From contig NZ_PVMZ01000015.1 of assembly GCF_003001815.1 (NCBI RefSeq), forward strand, positions 62,001 through 126,000: 64,000 bases of DNA, read 5' to 3'. The stretch's first letter is position 1. Every line of letters starts with the position of its first letter. The stretch is from Actinoplanes italicus (GTDB taxonomy: Bacteria; Actinomycetota; Actinomycetes; Mycobacteriales; Micromonosporaceae). Positions 24,321-33,013 of this stretch are shown piece by piece. Under the pieces are notes generated by a model. It made no database searches, was not told the origin of the DNA, and was given only the letters and a program-made list of their open reading frames with translations. A program made the position numbers and the translations under genes.

Positions 24321-25505
24321 ATGCTGAACGACCAGAACCTTCCCGTCGCCGCAGACCTTCTCGCCCTGCTGACCGCGACCGGCACCGAACCGCGGCCGGA
24401 CGGCCAGCTCGAGGCGCTCACCCTGGCCGTCGCCGCGGACCTGCCGGTACTGCTCTGGGGTGAGCCGGGCATCGGCAAGACCGCCACACTCCACCAGCTC
24501 GCGGAAGGGCTCGATCTGCCGCTGACCACGGTGATCGCGAGCGTGCACGAACCGTCGGACTTCGCGGGGCTCCCGGTCGTCGGGGACGATCCGGCCACCC
24601 AGGGTGTGCCGATGGCGCCGCCGGACTGGGCGGTCCGGCTGGTACGGGCCGGGAGAGGGCTGCTGTTCCTGGACGAGCTGTCGACCGCTCCGCCGGCCGT
24701 GCAGGCGGCGCTGCTGCGGGTGGTGCTGGAGCGCCGGGTGGGCGCGTTGCGTCTGCCGCCGGGCGTGCGGATCGTGGCCGCCGCCAATCCGCGGTCGTCG
24801 GCCGCCGACGGGTGGGAGCTGAGCCCGCCGCTGGCGAACCGGTTCGTACATCTGCAGTGGGCTTTCGAGCACGAGGTGGTGGTTCGCGGTCTCGGCGGCA
24901 CCTGGCCGCGGGCGATGCTGCCGGCGCTGGACCGGGCGCGGCTTCCCGAGGCGGTGGCGCGAGCCCGGCGGGCGGTGTGCGGTTTCCTCGAGGCTCGGCC
25001 GACGCTGACGCACCGGCTGCCGGACAGTGAGGCGCGCCGTGGCGGGCCGTGGCCGTCGCCACGTAGCTGGGACATGACGTTGCGGCTGGTGGCGTTCGCG
25101 GTCGCGTCCGGTGTGTCGCGGGAGGTGCTGTCGATGCTGGTCCGCGGGACGGTCGGGGACGGTCCGGGTCTGGAGCTGCTGGCGTTCATGGACCGGCTGG
25201 ACCTGCCCGATCCGGAGATGCTGCTGGCCGATCCCCGGGCCGCGGTTCTTCCGGAGCGGGGCGATCTGCGGCAGGCGACGCTCGACGGCGTGGTCGAGGC
25301 GGTGCGGAGACGCCCGGACCGGTCGCGCTGGGAGGCTGCCTGGGCTGTGCTGGTGCGGGCGCTGGAGACGGGCGCCCCGGACCTGGTGGTGGTGCCGGCG
25401 GCGACGCTCGCGGCGCTGCGCCGCGACGAGTGGCCGGTCCCGGCCGAGATGGAACGCCTGGCCCCGGTGGTCGGCCTGCGCAAACGGGTGGTGGCCGCCC
25501 GATGA
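24321..25505 (+). CDS. MoxR-type AAA+ ATPase
   Basis: 394 residues; AAGGTGAT precedes the ATG. Walker A GEPGIGKTATLHQL near 52, Walker B LLFLDELSTAPPAVQAALL near 117, sensor-1 VAAANPRSSAADGWELSPPL and arginine-containing ANRFVHL. MoxR ATPases act as chaperones that remodel or insert cofactors into partner proteins, typically together with a VWA-domain protein. The stop overlaps the start of the metallopeptidase/VWA gene (ATGA), so translation is coupled and a stoichiometric complex is likely. Confidence 0.85.
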   Translation: MLNDQNLPVAADLLALLTATGTEPRPDGQLEALTLAVAADLPVLLWGEPGIGKTATLHQLAEGLDLPLTTVIASVHEPSDFAGLPVVGDDPATQGVPMAPPDWAVRLVRAGRGLLFLDELSTAPPAVQAALLRVVLERRVGALRLPPGVRIVAAANPRSSAADGWELSPPLANRFVHLQWAFEHEVVVRGLGGTWPRAMLPALDRARLPEAVARARRAVCGFLEARPTLTHRLPDSEARRGGPWPSPRSWDMTLRLVAFAVASGVSREVLSMLVRGTVGDGPGLELLAFMDRLDLPDPEMLLADPRAAVLPERGDLRQATLDGVVEAVRRRPDRSRWEAAWAVLVRALETGAPDLVVVPAATLAALRRDEWPVPAEMERLAPVVGLRKRVVAAR

Positions 25506-26788
25506 GAGCCGACATGCAAGCAGGCCCGCGTCCGGGGCGAACCGATGCGGGATCCGGCCAGGCGAGACCGCGGGAGGTCTTCACGGCCGAGGAGTCCGAG
25601 AGGTTGTACGCCGCGCGGCTGCTCGCCGCGGAGGCGCGGCCGTACCTGGCGACCGCGTTGTTCGCGCTGAAGCCGCTCCTGTCCTGGCCGGTGCCGACGA
25701 TGGGCGTCGACCGGTACTGGCGGTGCTACGTCAACCCCGCGTTCCTGGCCGCGACCCCGGTCGAGGAGCTGGCCGGGGTCTGGGTGCACGAGGTCTCCCA
25801 CCTGCTGCGCGACCATCACGGCCGGGGTGACCGGCTGGCCGCCGAGAAGGACCTGACCGGCTCCGGCGACCGGCTCCGAATGAACATCGCCGCGGACTTC
25901 GAGATCAACGACGATGTGTACGGCGACGGACTGCCCCGCCCCCAGGGCGCCGTGGTCCCGGAACTGCTGAACCTGGAACCGGGCCGGCTCATGGAGGAGT
26001 ACCTGCGTGAGATCGCGCTGGGTCTCTACTGCCGGGAGCTGATCTGGCTGGACTGCGGTGGCGGCGCCGACGGGCGGGGCCGTCCGTGGGAGCTGGGCCC
26101 GGACGGCGCGGACGGCCTCGACGAGCAGGAGCGGGCGCTGATCCGGTACCGGGTGGCGCAGGGCATCGTGGGCCGCGGTAACACACCGGCCGGCTGGCAG
26201 CGCTGGGCGGAGAAGGTGGTGCACCCGCCGCAGCCGTGGCGTGAGCTGCTCGGCAGCGCGGTCCGCTCGGCCGTGTCGGCGCCGGGCGTCGGTGAGGACT
26301 ACGTGTACAGCCGGCCGTCGCGGCGGTCGTCGAGCCTGCCGGGGGTGATTCTGCCGAGTCTGCGGCGGCGCCCGCCCCGGGTCACCGTGGTGATCGACAC
26401 ATCGGGGTCGGTGAGTGACAGCGAGCTGGGCACCGCCCTGCTGGAGGTGGCCGCGATCGGCCGGGCCGTCGGCGGCCGGCGTGACCTGGTGCGGGTCGTC
26501 TCCTGTGACGCGGCGGCCCATGTGACCGGCGAGATCTGCGAGTCGGAGGGGATCACGCTGATCGGCGGGGGCGGAACCGACCTGCGCAGGGGTTTCACCA
26601 AGGCCCTGACCACGCGCCCGGACGTGATCGTGGTGCTGACCGACGGTCAGACGCCGTGGCCGGAGCGGCAGCCGCCGTGCCGCACGGTGATCGGCCTGTT
26701 CCCCCGGCCGCGCCGCGTCGACGAGGACGACCCGGATTACGAGCCGGACCTGCCGCCGGCCTGGGCGCGGGTGGTCACGCTCGGCTGA
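25502..26788 (+). CDS. zinc-metallopeptidase-like and VWA-like protein (DUF2201 type)
   Basis: 428 residues. The N-terminal domain has a zinc-peptidase motif HEVSHLLRDHHGR (about residues 97-109, HExxH form) in GVWVHEVSHLLRDH, and FEINDDVY. The C-terminal VWA-like domain carries the MIDAS start VIDTSGSVSD near 298 and VVLTDGQTPWPE near 380. This combination is the DUF2201 arrangement that accompanies MoxR ATPases. Because HExxH is intact, proteolytic activity is possible. Works with the ATPase encoded just upstream; target unknown. Confidence 0.8.
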   Translation: MRADMQAGPRPGRTDAGSGQARPREVFTAEESERLYAARLLAAEARPYLATALFALKPLLSWPVPTMGVDRYWRCYVNPAFLAATPVEELAGVWVHEVSHLLRDHHGRGDRLAAEKDLTGSGDRLRMNIAADFEINDDVYGDGLPRPQGAVVPELLNLEPGRLMEEYLREIALGLYCRELIWLDCGGGADGRGRPWELGPDGADGLDEQERALIRYRVAQGIVGRGNTPAGWQRWAEKVVHPPQPWRELLGSAVRSAVSAPGVGEDYVYSRPSRRSSSLPGVILPSLRRRPPRVTVVIDTSGSVSDSELGTALLEVAAIGRAVGGRRDLVRVVSCDAAAHVTGEICESEGITLIGGGGTDLRRGFTKALTTRPDVIVVLTDGQTPWPERQPPCRTVIGLFPRPRRVDEDDPDYEPDLPPAWARVVTLG

Positions 26789-26946
26789 ACTGCGAGCCCG
26801 TCAGCCGTACTTCAGCCAGGGAAGGCTCGGCCACGGCTCGCGACAGGTCTCGCCACCAGGCGGCTCACCCGCTCCGGAGACGTCGGGGCGGGAAACGGGG
26901 GGCCGTCTGGTGGCGTCCACGATCAGCGGGCCCGGCGGTTCCAGGA

Positions 26947-27612
26947 TCAGCGGGTCACGGTGGCTTCCAGGATCAGCGGCGTCACGGTCGCGGCGAGGGC
27001 GGCGGCGTCGGTTGGGCTGAGGGCCGGGTCGGCCCGGCGGATCGCCAGCGCCTCGTCGAGTCCGTCGAGCGGGTCGTCACCGGCGCGGGCCAGGAAGCCG
27101 GCGAGGAAGCCGGGGACGATCGCGGCGTGCGGATGAGTACGGTCTGCGCCGGCCTGCGCCATGATGATCGCTGTCAGGCAGACGTCGACGGCGGGCCGTC
27201 CCTCGGTGGCGTTGTGCCAGTCGATCACGACCGGCCCGGCGGCGGTGAGCATCACGTTCTCCGGATGCAGGTCGCGGTGCAGGATCCGGTCGCCGGGCGC
27301 ACGGCCGTGCCGGGCAGGCAGTTCATGGAGCCGCCGGTGCAGGCCGGCCAGCATCGTCGCGCCCTCGTCGACGCCGAGCCGCCCGGCCGCGAACGCCTCG
27401 GTCATCGTGGGCCCGTCGAGCCGGTCCATGATCATGTCGGGTCCGGCGGCGGAGTGGACGTCCGGCACCGGATATCCGGCACGGGCCAGGTGACGCATCA
27501 GCTCGGCCTCGGCGGTGACGTCGTCGCCGCGCCGGTAGCGGCGCAGCACCCGATGCTCGTCGATCGCATAGACGTCGGCCTCACGCCCGGAACCCAGGAG
27601 ATCCACGCTCAT
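26947..27612 (-). CDS. aminoglycoside phosphotransferase-family kinase
   Basis: 221 residues from the ATG at 27612; an in-frame GTG lies 8 codons earlier. The kinase fold is visible: LGSGREADVYAIDEHRVLRR for the nucleotide loop, catalytic HRDLHPENVML (Brenner motif HxDxxxxN) and the metal-binding VIDWHNATEG. This APH/choline-kinase superfamily phosphorylates small molecules, including some antibiotics; the substrate here is not predictable. The last bases take part in a short direct repeat (CCAGGATCAGCGG) that continues past the stop. Confidence 0.75.
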   Translation of the reverse strand: MSVDLLGSGREADVYAIDEHRVLRRYRRGDDVTAEAELMRHLARAGYPVPDVHSAAGPDMIMDRLDGPTMTEAFAAGRLGVDEGATMLAGLHRRLHELPARHGRAPGDRILHRDLHPENVMLTAAGPVVIDWHNATEGRPAVDVCLTAIIMAQAGADRTHPHAAIVPGFLAGFLARAGDDPLDGLDEALAIRRADPALSPTDAAALAATVTPLILEATVTR

Positions 27613-27738
27613 CACCGTAGCCGCCCGCGAACTCACACAGGGGGCGCCGCCCGGTGCCCGGCCGCGGAGAAGGAGCGGCGCCGGAGACGACGCGAGGCCG
27701 CCCGGCGGGTGCCGGACGGCCTCGATGTGACGCGACGG

Positions 27739-29313
27739 TCAGTGCATGATGACCGGGGTGGCGCCCTTCTCGTCGTCGAGCAGGTGCGACACCTCGCGCT
27801 TGCGCGGCAGGAACAGTGCCGGGATCAGGGTCAGCAGGACGAGCACGAAGCCGACCGTGAACGTGGTGGCGAACGAGTCGGCCGCGAACTCCAGGCCCCG
27901 CTCGAGCAGGCTCTGGTCGGGGAACTGGGCCGCCATCTCCGGGTTCATCTGGGCGCCGATCGCCAGCTGGGCCTCGGTGGTGGCCACCGGCTGACCGGTC
28001 TGCGGGTCGGGGATGGTGACCGGCGTCGAGTCGTTCAGCTCGGAGGTGAGGATGACCGACATGACCGCGCCACCGACGGAGCCGGCGATCTGCTGCAGGA
28101 TGTTGAGCAGCGTCGACCCGCGGGCCACCTCGTGGTTGGTGAGGGTGCGCAGCGCCGACGTCATGATCGGCATCATGGTGCCGCCCATGCCGAGACCCAT
28201 CACGAACAGCGAGCCGCACAGCAGGACGTAGGACGTGTCCGTGCCGACCTGGGTGAACGCGAAGAATCCGGCCGCGATCAGGAGCAGCGCGAACGGCACG
28301 GTCCGGCCGATCGGCACCTTGTCGGCGAGCATGCCGGCGATCGGCATGGTCAGCATGGCGCCGATGCCCTGCGGGGCCATGAGCAGGCCGGCGTGCAGCG
28401 TCGACTCGCCGTGGATCTGCAGGAAGTAGCTCGGGAACAGCAGACCGGCGCCCATGAACGCGACGGTGAACACGGCTAGCGTGATCGACGCGACGGTCAG
28501 GTTGCGGTTGCGCAGCAGCCGCAGGTCGAGCAGCGGGTGCTTGGGCTTGAACGAGTAGAAGACGAACCCGATCACCAGCAGGGCCCCGGCGAGCATCGGG
28601 ATCCACACCTTGCCGGCGGTGATGCTCTGCTCCTCGGGCAGCGTGGACACGCCGTAGAGGAAGAGCGCGAGGCCGGGCGACAGCATCAGCATGCCGACGA
28701 AGTCGAACGACTCGGACGGCTCGGGCCGGTCCTTCGGCAGCACGAACTGCGCGTAGATCAGCGCGCCGATACCGATCGGCAGGTTGATCAGGAAGATCCA
28801 GTGCCAGCTGTACGAGTCGATCAGCCAGCCGCCGAGGATGGGGCCACTGATCGGGCCGAGCAGCATCGGGATGCCGAGGACCGCCATGAGCCGGCCGATG
28901 CGCTCCGGGCCGGCCGCCTTCGTCATGATCGTCATGCCGAGCGGCATGAGCATGCCGCCGCCGAGACCCTGCAGCACGCGGTAGGCCACGAGCTGGCCGA
29001 TGTTGTCAGCGGTGGCGCAGAGCACCGAGCCGATGGTGAACAGCAGGAGCGCGGTCATGTAGAGCCGCTTGGTGCCGAACCGGTCGGCGGCCCAGCCGGT
29101 GAGCGGGATGACGGTGGCCAGTGCCAGCGTGTAGCCCGTCATGGTCCAGGCGACCTCGGCGTAGGTCGCGCCGAACTCCTCCTGGAAGGTGGGGATCGCG
29201 ACGCTGACCACGGTCACGTCGAGAATTGACATGATCGCACCGAGGACGACGACCCCGGCGATCTTGAGAACGGCGCCGTCCAGTTTCGCCGGCGCCGCGG
29301 GTTGACTGCTCAC
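27739..29313 (-). CDS. DHA2-family MFS drug-efflux transporter (EmrB/QacA type)
   Basis: 524 residues with about 14 membrane segments. Motifs: LDVTVVSVAIPTFQEEF (motif D1), WAADRFGTKRLY (motif A), YRVLQGLGGGMLMPLGM (motif B) and the GPILGGWLIDSYSWHWIFLI block (motif C), all hallmarks of DHA2 proton-drug antiporters. GTG start with GGAG upstream. A Lys/Arg-rich tail follows the last helix. No adjacent regulator controls it; the next gene upstream on the same strand is a CPBP protease 58 bp away. Confidence 0.88.
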   Translation of the reverse strand: MSSQPAAPAKLDGAVLKIAGVVVLGAIMSILDVTVVSVAIPTFQEEFGATYAEVAWTMTGYTLALATVIPLTGWAADRFGTKRLYMTALLLFTIGSVLCATADNIGQLVAYRVLQGLGGGMLMPLGMTIMTKAAGPERIGRLMAVLGIPMLLGPISGPILGGWLIDSYSWHWIFLINLPIGIGALIYAQFVLPKDRPEPSESFDFVGMLMLSPGLALFLYGVSTLPEEQSITAGKVWIPMLAGALLVIGFVFYSFKPKHPLLDLRLLRNRNLTVASITLAVFTVAFMGAGLLFPSYFLQIHGESTLHAGLLMAPQGIGAMLTMPIAGMLADKVPIGRTVPFALLLIAAGFFAFTQVGTDTSYVLLCGSLFVMGLGMGGTMMPIMTSALRTLTNHEVARGSTLLNILQQIAGSVGGAVMSVILTSELNDSTPVTIPDPQTGQPVATTEAQLAIGAQMNPEMAAQFPDQSLLERGLEFAADSFATTFTVGFVLVLLTLIPALFLPRKREVSHLLDDEKGATPVIMH

Positions 29314-29371
29314 AACATCTCCACAGGTAGGGCGGCTTTCCGGAGCCTAGCGACGGGGTACGACAGGGGTC

Positions 29372-30013
29372 TCAGGATTTATCGCTGCCGCCGGAATCCG
29401 CGGGCACCGATCGGCGCGCCCATGCTGAAGCGAGTATTCCCAGGCCATTGGCGGTCCAATGAAGCACGAAGGGTGCCAGAAGACCCCCGCCCACCAGTCG
29501 GAGAAAGCTGAGAAGAACACCCGCGAAGGTGGTGAACGCCACTTCCGTGCTGTCCGGAAGATGCCAGAGACCGAACAGTACGGCGGTCACCACGGTCGCC
29601 CAGACCGCTCCGTGGGCCTGGAACACCAGTCCCCACAGCACTCCGCGGAACGCCACCTCCTCGAAGACCACGGTCGAGAGCGGAACCCCGACGAGAGCCT
29701 TCCGGACCGGGTTCGTGAAGTCGCGGGCGGCCAGGGCCCGGCGCGCCGCCGGTATCAGCAGCGCGACCCCGTAGCCCGCCGCGACCACCAGGGCCGCGCT
29801 CACCGCGTACGCCCAGCCGGAAAGGGTGAGTCCCGCCTGAGCGGGAGTGAGGCCGGAGACCGGGACCAGCAGGATCGCGGCGATCGGCCCGATGAAGGGC
29901 TGCGTCCGCGCCGGGCCGCGCCGGTTCCAGACCCGGACCGCCACCATGATCAGCAGCACCACAGCGACGGCCATGGATCCGACATTAATCGCTCGACGGC
30001 GCTTGCCGATCAC
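29372..30013 (-). CDS. CPBP-family intramembrane metalloprotease
   Basis: 213 residues from a GTG at 30013, or 200 from an ATG at 29974; neither has a clear ribosome site. The Abi/CPBP motifs are present: EEVAFRGVLWG (motif 1, EExxxR), FGLWHLP (motif 2, FxxxH) and HWTANGLG (motif 4), across six or so membrane helices. Bacterial members act in bacteriocin self-immunity, regulated proteolysis or CAAX-like processing; targets here unknown. Its upstream region is shared with the divergent EF-G-like leader. Confidence 0.8.
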   Translation of the reverse strand: MIGKRRRAINVGSMAVAVVLLIMVAVRVWNRRGPARTQPFIGPIAAILLVPVSGLTPAQAGLTLSGWAYAVSAALVVAAGYGVALLIPAARRALAARDFTNPVRKALVGVPLSTVVFEEVAFRGVLWGLVFQAHGAVWATVVTAVLFGLWHLPDSTEVAFTTFAGVLLSFLRLVGGGLLAPFVLHWTANGLGILASAWARRSVPADSGGSDKS

Positions 30014-30057
30014 ACCTACCGTGGTCCCATACCCGCGACCGGAGAGGAGACACGGCC

Positions 30058-30165
30058 ATGCGTTACCGCACCGCCGTCGTCATCCCCGTGTCGCGTTTCG
30101 AGCTGATCCTCGTGTCTGGTGTGGCCGGCTCCGGCTGCGCCACCGGGGCTGGTCTCTGCCTGTAA
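30058..30165 (+). CDS. leader peptide of the EF-G-like gene
   Basis: A 35-codon ORF with a good ribosome site (GGAGAGGAG) and ATG at 30058, ending TAA at 30163. It begins MRYRTAVVIPVSRFELILVS and is hydrophobic. Its 3' part can form two competing hairpins: CTGCGCC (30135-30141) with GGCGCAG (30168-30174), and GCCTG/CAGGC (30158-30170) across the stop codon. GTCTCT (30152-30157) can also pair with AGAGAC (30197-30202), masking the purine-rich ribosome site of the downstream gene. This layout fits translational attenuation by ribosome stalling. Not supported by homology, only by position and structure. Confidence 0.55.
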   Translation: MRYRTAVVIPVSRFELILVSGVAGSGCATGAGLCL

Positions 30166-30209
30166 CAGGCGCAGTCCGCCACCCGCATCAGACTCGAGAG
30201 ACACCCATC

Positions 30210-32069
30210 ATGAACATCCGCAACATCGGCATCCTCGCGCACGTCGACGCCGGCAAGACCACGCTCACCGAACGCGTCCTCTTCGCCACCGGCATGACGT
30301 GGAAGACCGGCGACGTGCACGACGGCAACACCGTGACCGACTTCGATCCTCAGGAGCGCGATCGTGGCATCACCATCTTCGCCGCGGCGGTCAGCTGCGA
30401 CTGGGCCGGACACCGGCTCAATCTGATCGACACGCCCGGCCACGTCGACTTCTCCGACGAGGTGGAGCGATCACTTCGGGTCCTGGACGGCGCGGTCGCG
30501 GTCTTCGACGGCGTCGCGGGCGTGGAGCCGCAGTCGGAGTCCGTGTGGCGGACCGCCGACCGGTACGGCGTTCCGCGCATCGCGTTCGTCAACAAGCTCG
30601 ACCGTGCGGGCGCCGACCTCGACGCCGCGGTCGCCTCGATCCGTGACCGGCTCGAGGTGACGCCACTCGTGGTGCAGGTACCGATCGGCCGGGAGGGCGG
30701 CTTCACCGGCGTGATCGGCCTGGTGGACCAGCCACCACCCGAGGCCGCCACAGCTCGCAAGGCGCTGGAGGAGGCCGTCGCCGAGCTGCACCCGGACGCT
30801 CTGGAGGAACTCGGCGACATGTCCGACGCGACGCTCAAGAGGGCGATCCGTGAGCTGACGCTCGCCCGGAAGGCCGTGCCCGTCCTGTGCGGCTCGGCCT
30901 ACCGCAACAAGGGCGTCGAGCAGCTGCTCGACGCCGTCGTCGACTACCTGCCCGCACCCGCCGGCAACGCGGACGGCCACCCGGTCGCGCTCGTCTTCAA
31001 GAAACGCGAACGACTCAGCTACCTGCGCGTCTACGACGGCACGATCACGAAGGGGGATGTCATGTGGGACGCCGGCTCCGGCCGTACCGAAAGAATCTCC
31101 CGTATCGTCCGGGTCCAGGCCGACCGGCACACCGACGTCGATCACGCGGTGGCCGGCGACATCGTCGCCGTGACCGGCCTCAAGGCCGTCCGCACCGGCG
31201 CCACCCTCTCCAGCCGGCAGCATCCGGTGGTGCTGGAGGCGCCGCGGACGGCCGAGCCGCTGGTCTCGGTGGCCGTCGAGGCACGCACGCGATCCGACGC
31301 TCAACGTCTGCCCGGCGCTCTCGCGGCGCTGGCGGAGGAAGATCCGTCCCTGGGCGTACGCACGGACGCCGAAACCGGTCAGACGCTGCTGTCCGGCCTG
31401 GGTGAACTGCATCTGGAGGTGGCCGTGGAGAAACTGCGGCAGGCGACCGGCCTGGAGATCACCACCGGCCGTCCGCAGGTCGCGCTCCGCGAGGCCGTCA
31501 CCGGTGGCGTCACCGGCGTGGTCTACCGGCACGTGAAACAGGACGGCGGCGCGGGCCAGTTCGCCCACGTCGTTCTGAACGTCGAGCCGGTCGACGGCAC
31601 CGGCTTCGTGTTCGCGTCGACGGTGACCGGCGGGCGGGTGCCGGCCGAGTACGTGCGGGCCGTCGAGGCCGGCTGCCGGGAGGCTCTGGCGGGCGGCCCG
31701 CTCGGCGGCCACCCGGTGGTCGGACTGCGGGTCACGCTCACCGACGGTCAGACACACGTCAAGGACTCGTCGGAGATGGCGTTCCGCGCGGCCGGCCGGT
31801 TCGGGCTCCGCGAAGCGCTGCGCGCCTGCAGGATCACGCTGCTCGAACCGGTCGCCGAGGTCACGGTCAGCGCGCCGTCGGACACGCTCGGCGCGGTGCT
31901 CGGCGATCTCGCGGCCCGCCGCGGTCAGGTCACCGACTCCTCGGAGCGCACGGTGACCGCCACGGTTCCGCTCGCGGAGCTGTTCGGGTACGCGACCCGG
32001 CTGCGCAGCCGCACGCACGGCCGGGGCACGTTCACCAGCCGTCCGGCCGGTTACCGCCCGGCGGCGTGA
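30210..32069 (+). CDS. EF-G-like translational GTPase, possible ribosomal protection protein
   Basis: 619 residues, shorter than housekeeping EF-G (about 700) and near the size of Tet(M)/OtrA-type ribosomal protection proteins. G motifs: AHVDAGKTTLTE (G1), ERDRGITI (G2 region), DTPGH (G3), NKLD (G4), CGSA (G5). The EF-G wording is strong (VERSLRVLDGAVAVFDGVAG, RTADRYGVPRIAFVNK), and domains IV-V are present (QDGGAGQFAHV, LFGYATRLRSRTHGRGTF). Domain G' appears reduced, which explains the length. A dedicated leader ORF upstream supports induction by ribosome-targeting drugs. It could instead be an alternative EF-G. Confidence 0.8.
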   Translation: MNIRNIGILAHVDAGKTTLTERVLFATGMTWKTGDVHDGNTVTDFDPQERDRGITIFAAAVSCDWAGHRLNLIDTPGHVDFSDEVERSLRVLDGAVAVFDGVAGVEPQSESVWRTADRYGVPRIAFVNKLDRAGADLDAAVASIRDRLEVTPLVVQVPIGREGGFTGVIGLVDQPPPEAATARKALEEAVAELHPDALEELGDMSDATLKRAIRELTLARKAVPVLCGSAYRNKGVEQLLDAVVDYLPAPAGNADGHPVALVFKKRERLSYLRVYDGTITKGDVMWDAGSGRTERISRIVRVQADRHTDVDHAVAGDIVAVTGLKAVRTGATLSSRQHPVVLEAPRTAEPLVSVAVEARTRSDAQRLPGALAALAEEDPSLGVRTDAETGQTLLSGLGELHLEVAVEKLRQATGLEITTGRPQVALREAVTGGVTGVVYRHVKQDGGAGQFAHVVLNVEPVDGTGFVFASTVTGGRVPAEYVRAVEAGCREALAGGPLGGHPVVGLRVTLTDGQTHVKDSSEMAFRAAGRFGLREALRACRITLLEPVAEVTVSAPSDTLGAVLGDLAARRGQVTDSSERTVTATVPLAELFGYATRLRSRTHGRGTFTSRPAGYRPAA

Positions 32070-32077
32070 GTGACGGG

Positions 32078-32103
32078 CGGGCCCGGGGTTCTCCCCGGGC
32101 CCG
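32078..32103. terminator. bidirectional hairpin terminator
   Basis: A perfect 11-bp stem (CGGGCCCGGGG at 32078-32088 against 32093-32103) with loop TTCT between two convergent genes. No long U-tract on either side. Confidence 0.65.
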
Positions 32104-32105
32104 TC

Positions 32106-33011
32106 TCACTGCCGTTCGAGGGCCAGCGCCAGCCGCCGCTGCCAGTGCGCGGCGTCGCCCGGCACGCCCGGGTACTCGTCGGCGAAGTTGTCCCAGTCCA
32201 CGCCGGTCCAGCTCAGCGGCGTCGCCGCGGTGAACTCCAGGGCCTCGTCGCCGAGCTCGGGCAGCAGCAACTCCCGGACCAGCTCGACGTCGACGGTCGT
32301 GTGTTCGGCGAGCAGCGTGGCGTCGTACAGATCCTTGCCCTGCGGGTATCGATCGGTGGCCAGCCAGAGCAGCTTCCACGCCAGCGACAACTCGGCCGTC
32401 GCTCCCAGGACCAGCGTATTCACACCTGGTAGCGCGACCGGCTCGGGCTCGATCGGCAGCCGCTCGCCGAACACCACGTCGATCTGGACGCTGCCGTCCG
32501 GCACGCCGGACGCCGAGAACGGGACGACGAGGCGGCGGCCGTCGGCACGCTCGTACGTCCAGATCTCCGACTCCCCCGCGTCCCCGGGCCGCAGACCCGC
32601 CTCGCCCGCGGCCGCCAGGATCCCGTCGAGCAGCTCGCGCGCCCGCCCGCTGTCACTGGTGACGTTCCTGGGCGTGACGACGAAGTCGAGGTCGCCGGGC
32701 CGCCGGGCGTCGTCGCCGGTCCAGGCCCGCATGAGCGCGCTGCCCCGCAGCACCAGATGCTCCGCCCATCGGCTGCCGCCGAGCACCGTGAGCAGCTCGT
32801 TCATCACCGTCTCCCGGGCCGCGCGCCAGCGTTTGCCGAGCTCCGCGTCGTCGAAGACGGGTTCCCCCGGCCGGTACGCGTCGAAGAGCTGCTTGAGCGC
32901 CGGGTCGAACGCGCGCCGCTGATCGACGCCGCGCCCGGCGACCGGCCGGTACATCTCCGGCAGGTACTGGAGCCGGGCGCTGATCGGCCGCCGGGGCCCG
33001 CGATTCGGCAT
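32106..33011 (-). CDS. AbiEii/AbiGii-type nucleotidyltransferase
   Basis: 301 residues from the ATG at 33011. The polymerase-beta-like nucleotidyltransferase core is visible: LVLRGSALMRAWTG, then GDLDFVV with the two metal-binding Asp, and a later SLAWKLLWLATDRYPQGKDLYD helix typical of AbiEii/COG2253 proteins. In classical type IV toxin-antitoxin loci an AbiEi antitoxin lies upstream; here the upstream coupled gene is a tandem GNAT protein instead. The start codon lies 2 nt after that gene's stop. Toxin activity is inference; many chromosomal members are uncharacterised. Confidence 0.7.
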   Translation of the reverse strand: MPNRGPRRPISARLQYLPEMYRPVAGRGVDQRRAFDPALKQLFDAYRPGEPVFDDAELGKRWRAARETVMNELLTVLGGSRWAEHLVLRGSALMRAWTGDDARRPGDLDFVVTPRNVTSDSGRARELLDGILAAAGEAGLRPGDAGESEIWTYERADGRRLVVPFSASGVPDGSVQIDVVFGERLPIEPEPVALPGVNTLVLGATAELSLAWKLLWLATDRYPQGKDLYDATLLAEHTTVDVELVRELLLPELGDEALEFTAATPLSWTGVDWDNFADEYPGVPGDAAHWQRRLALALERQ

Positions 33012-33013
33012 GC

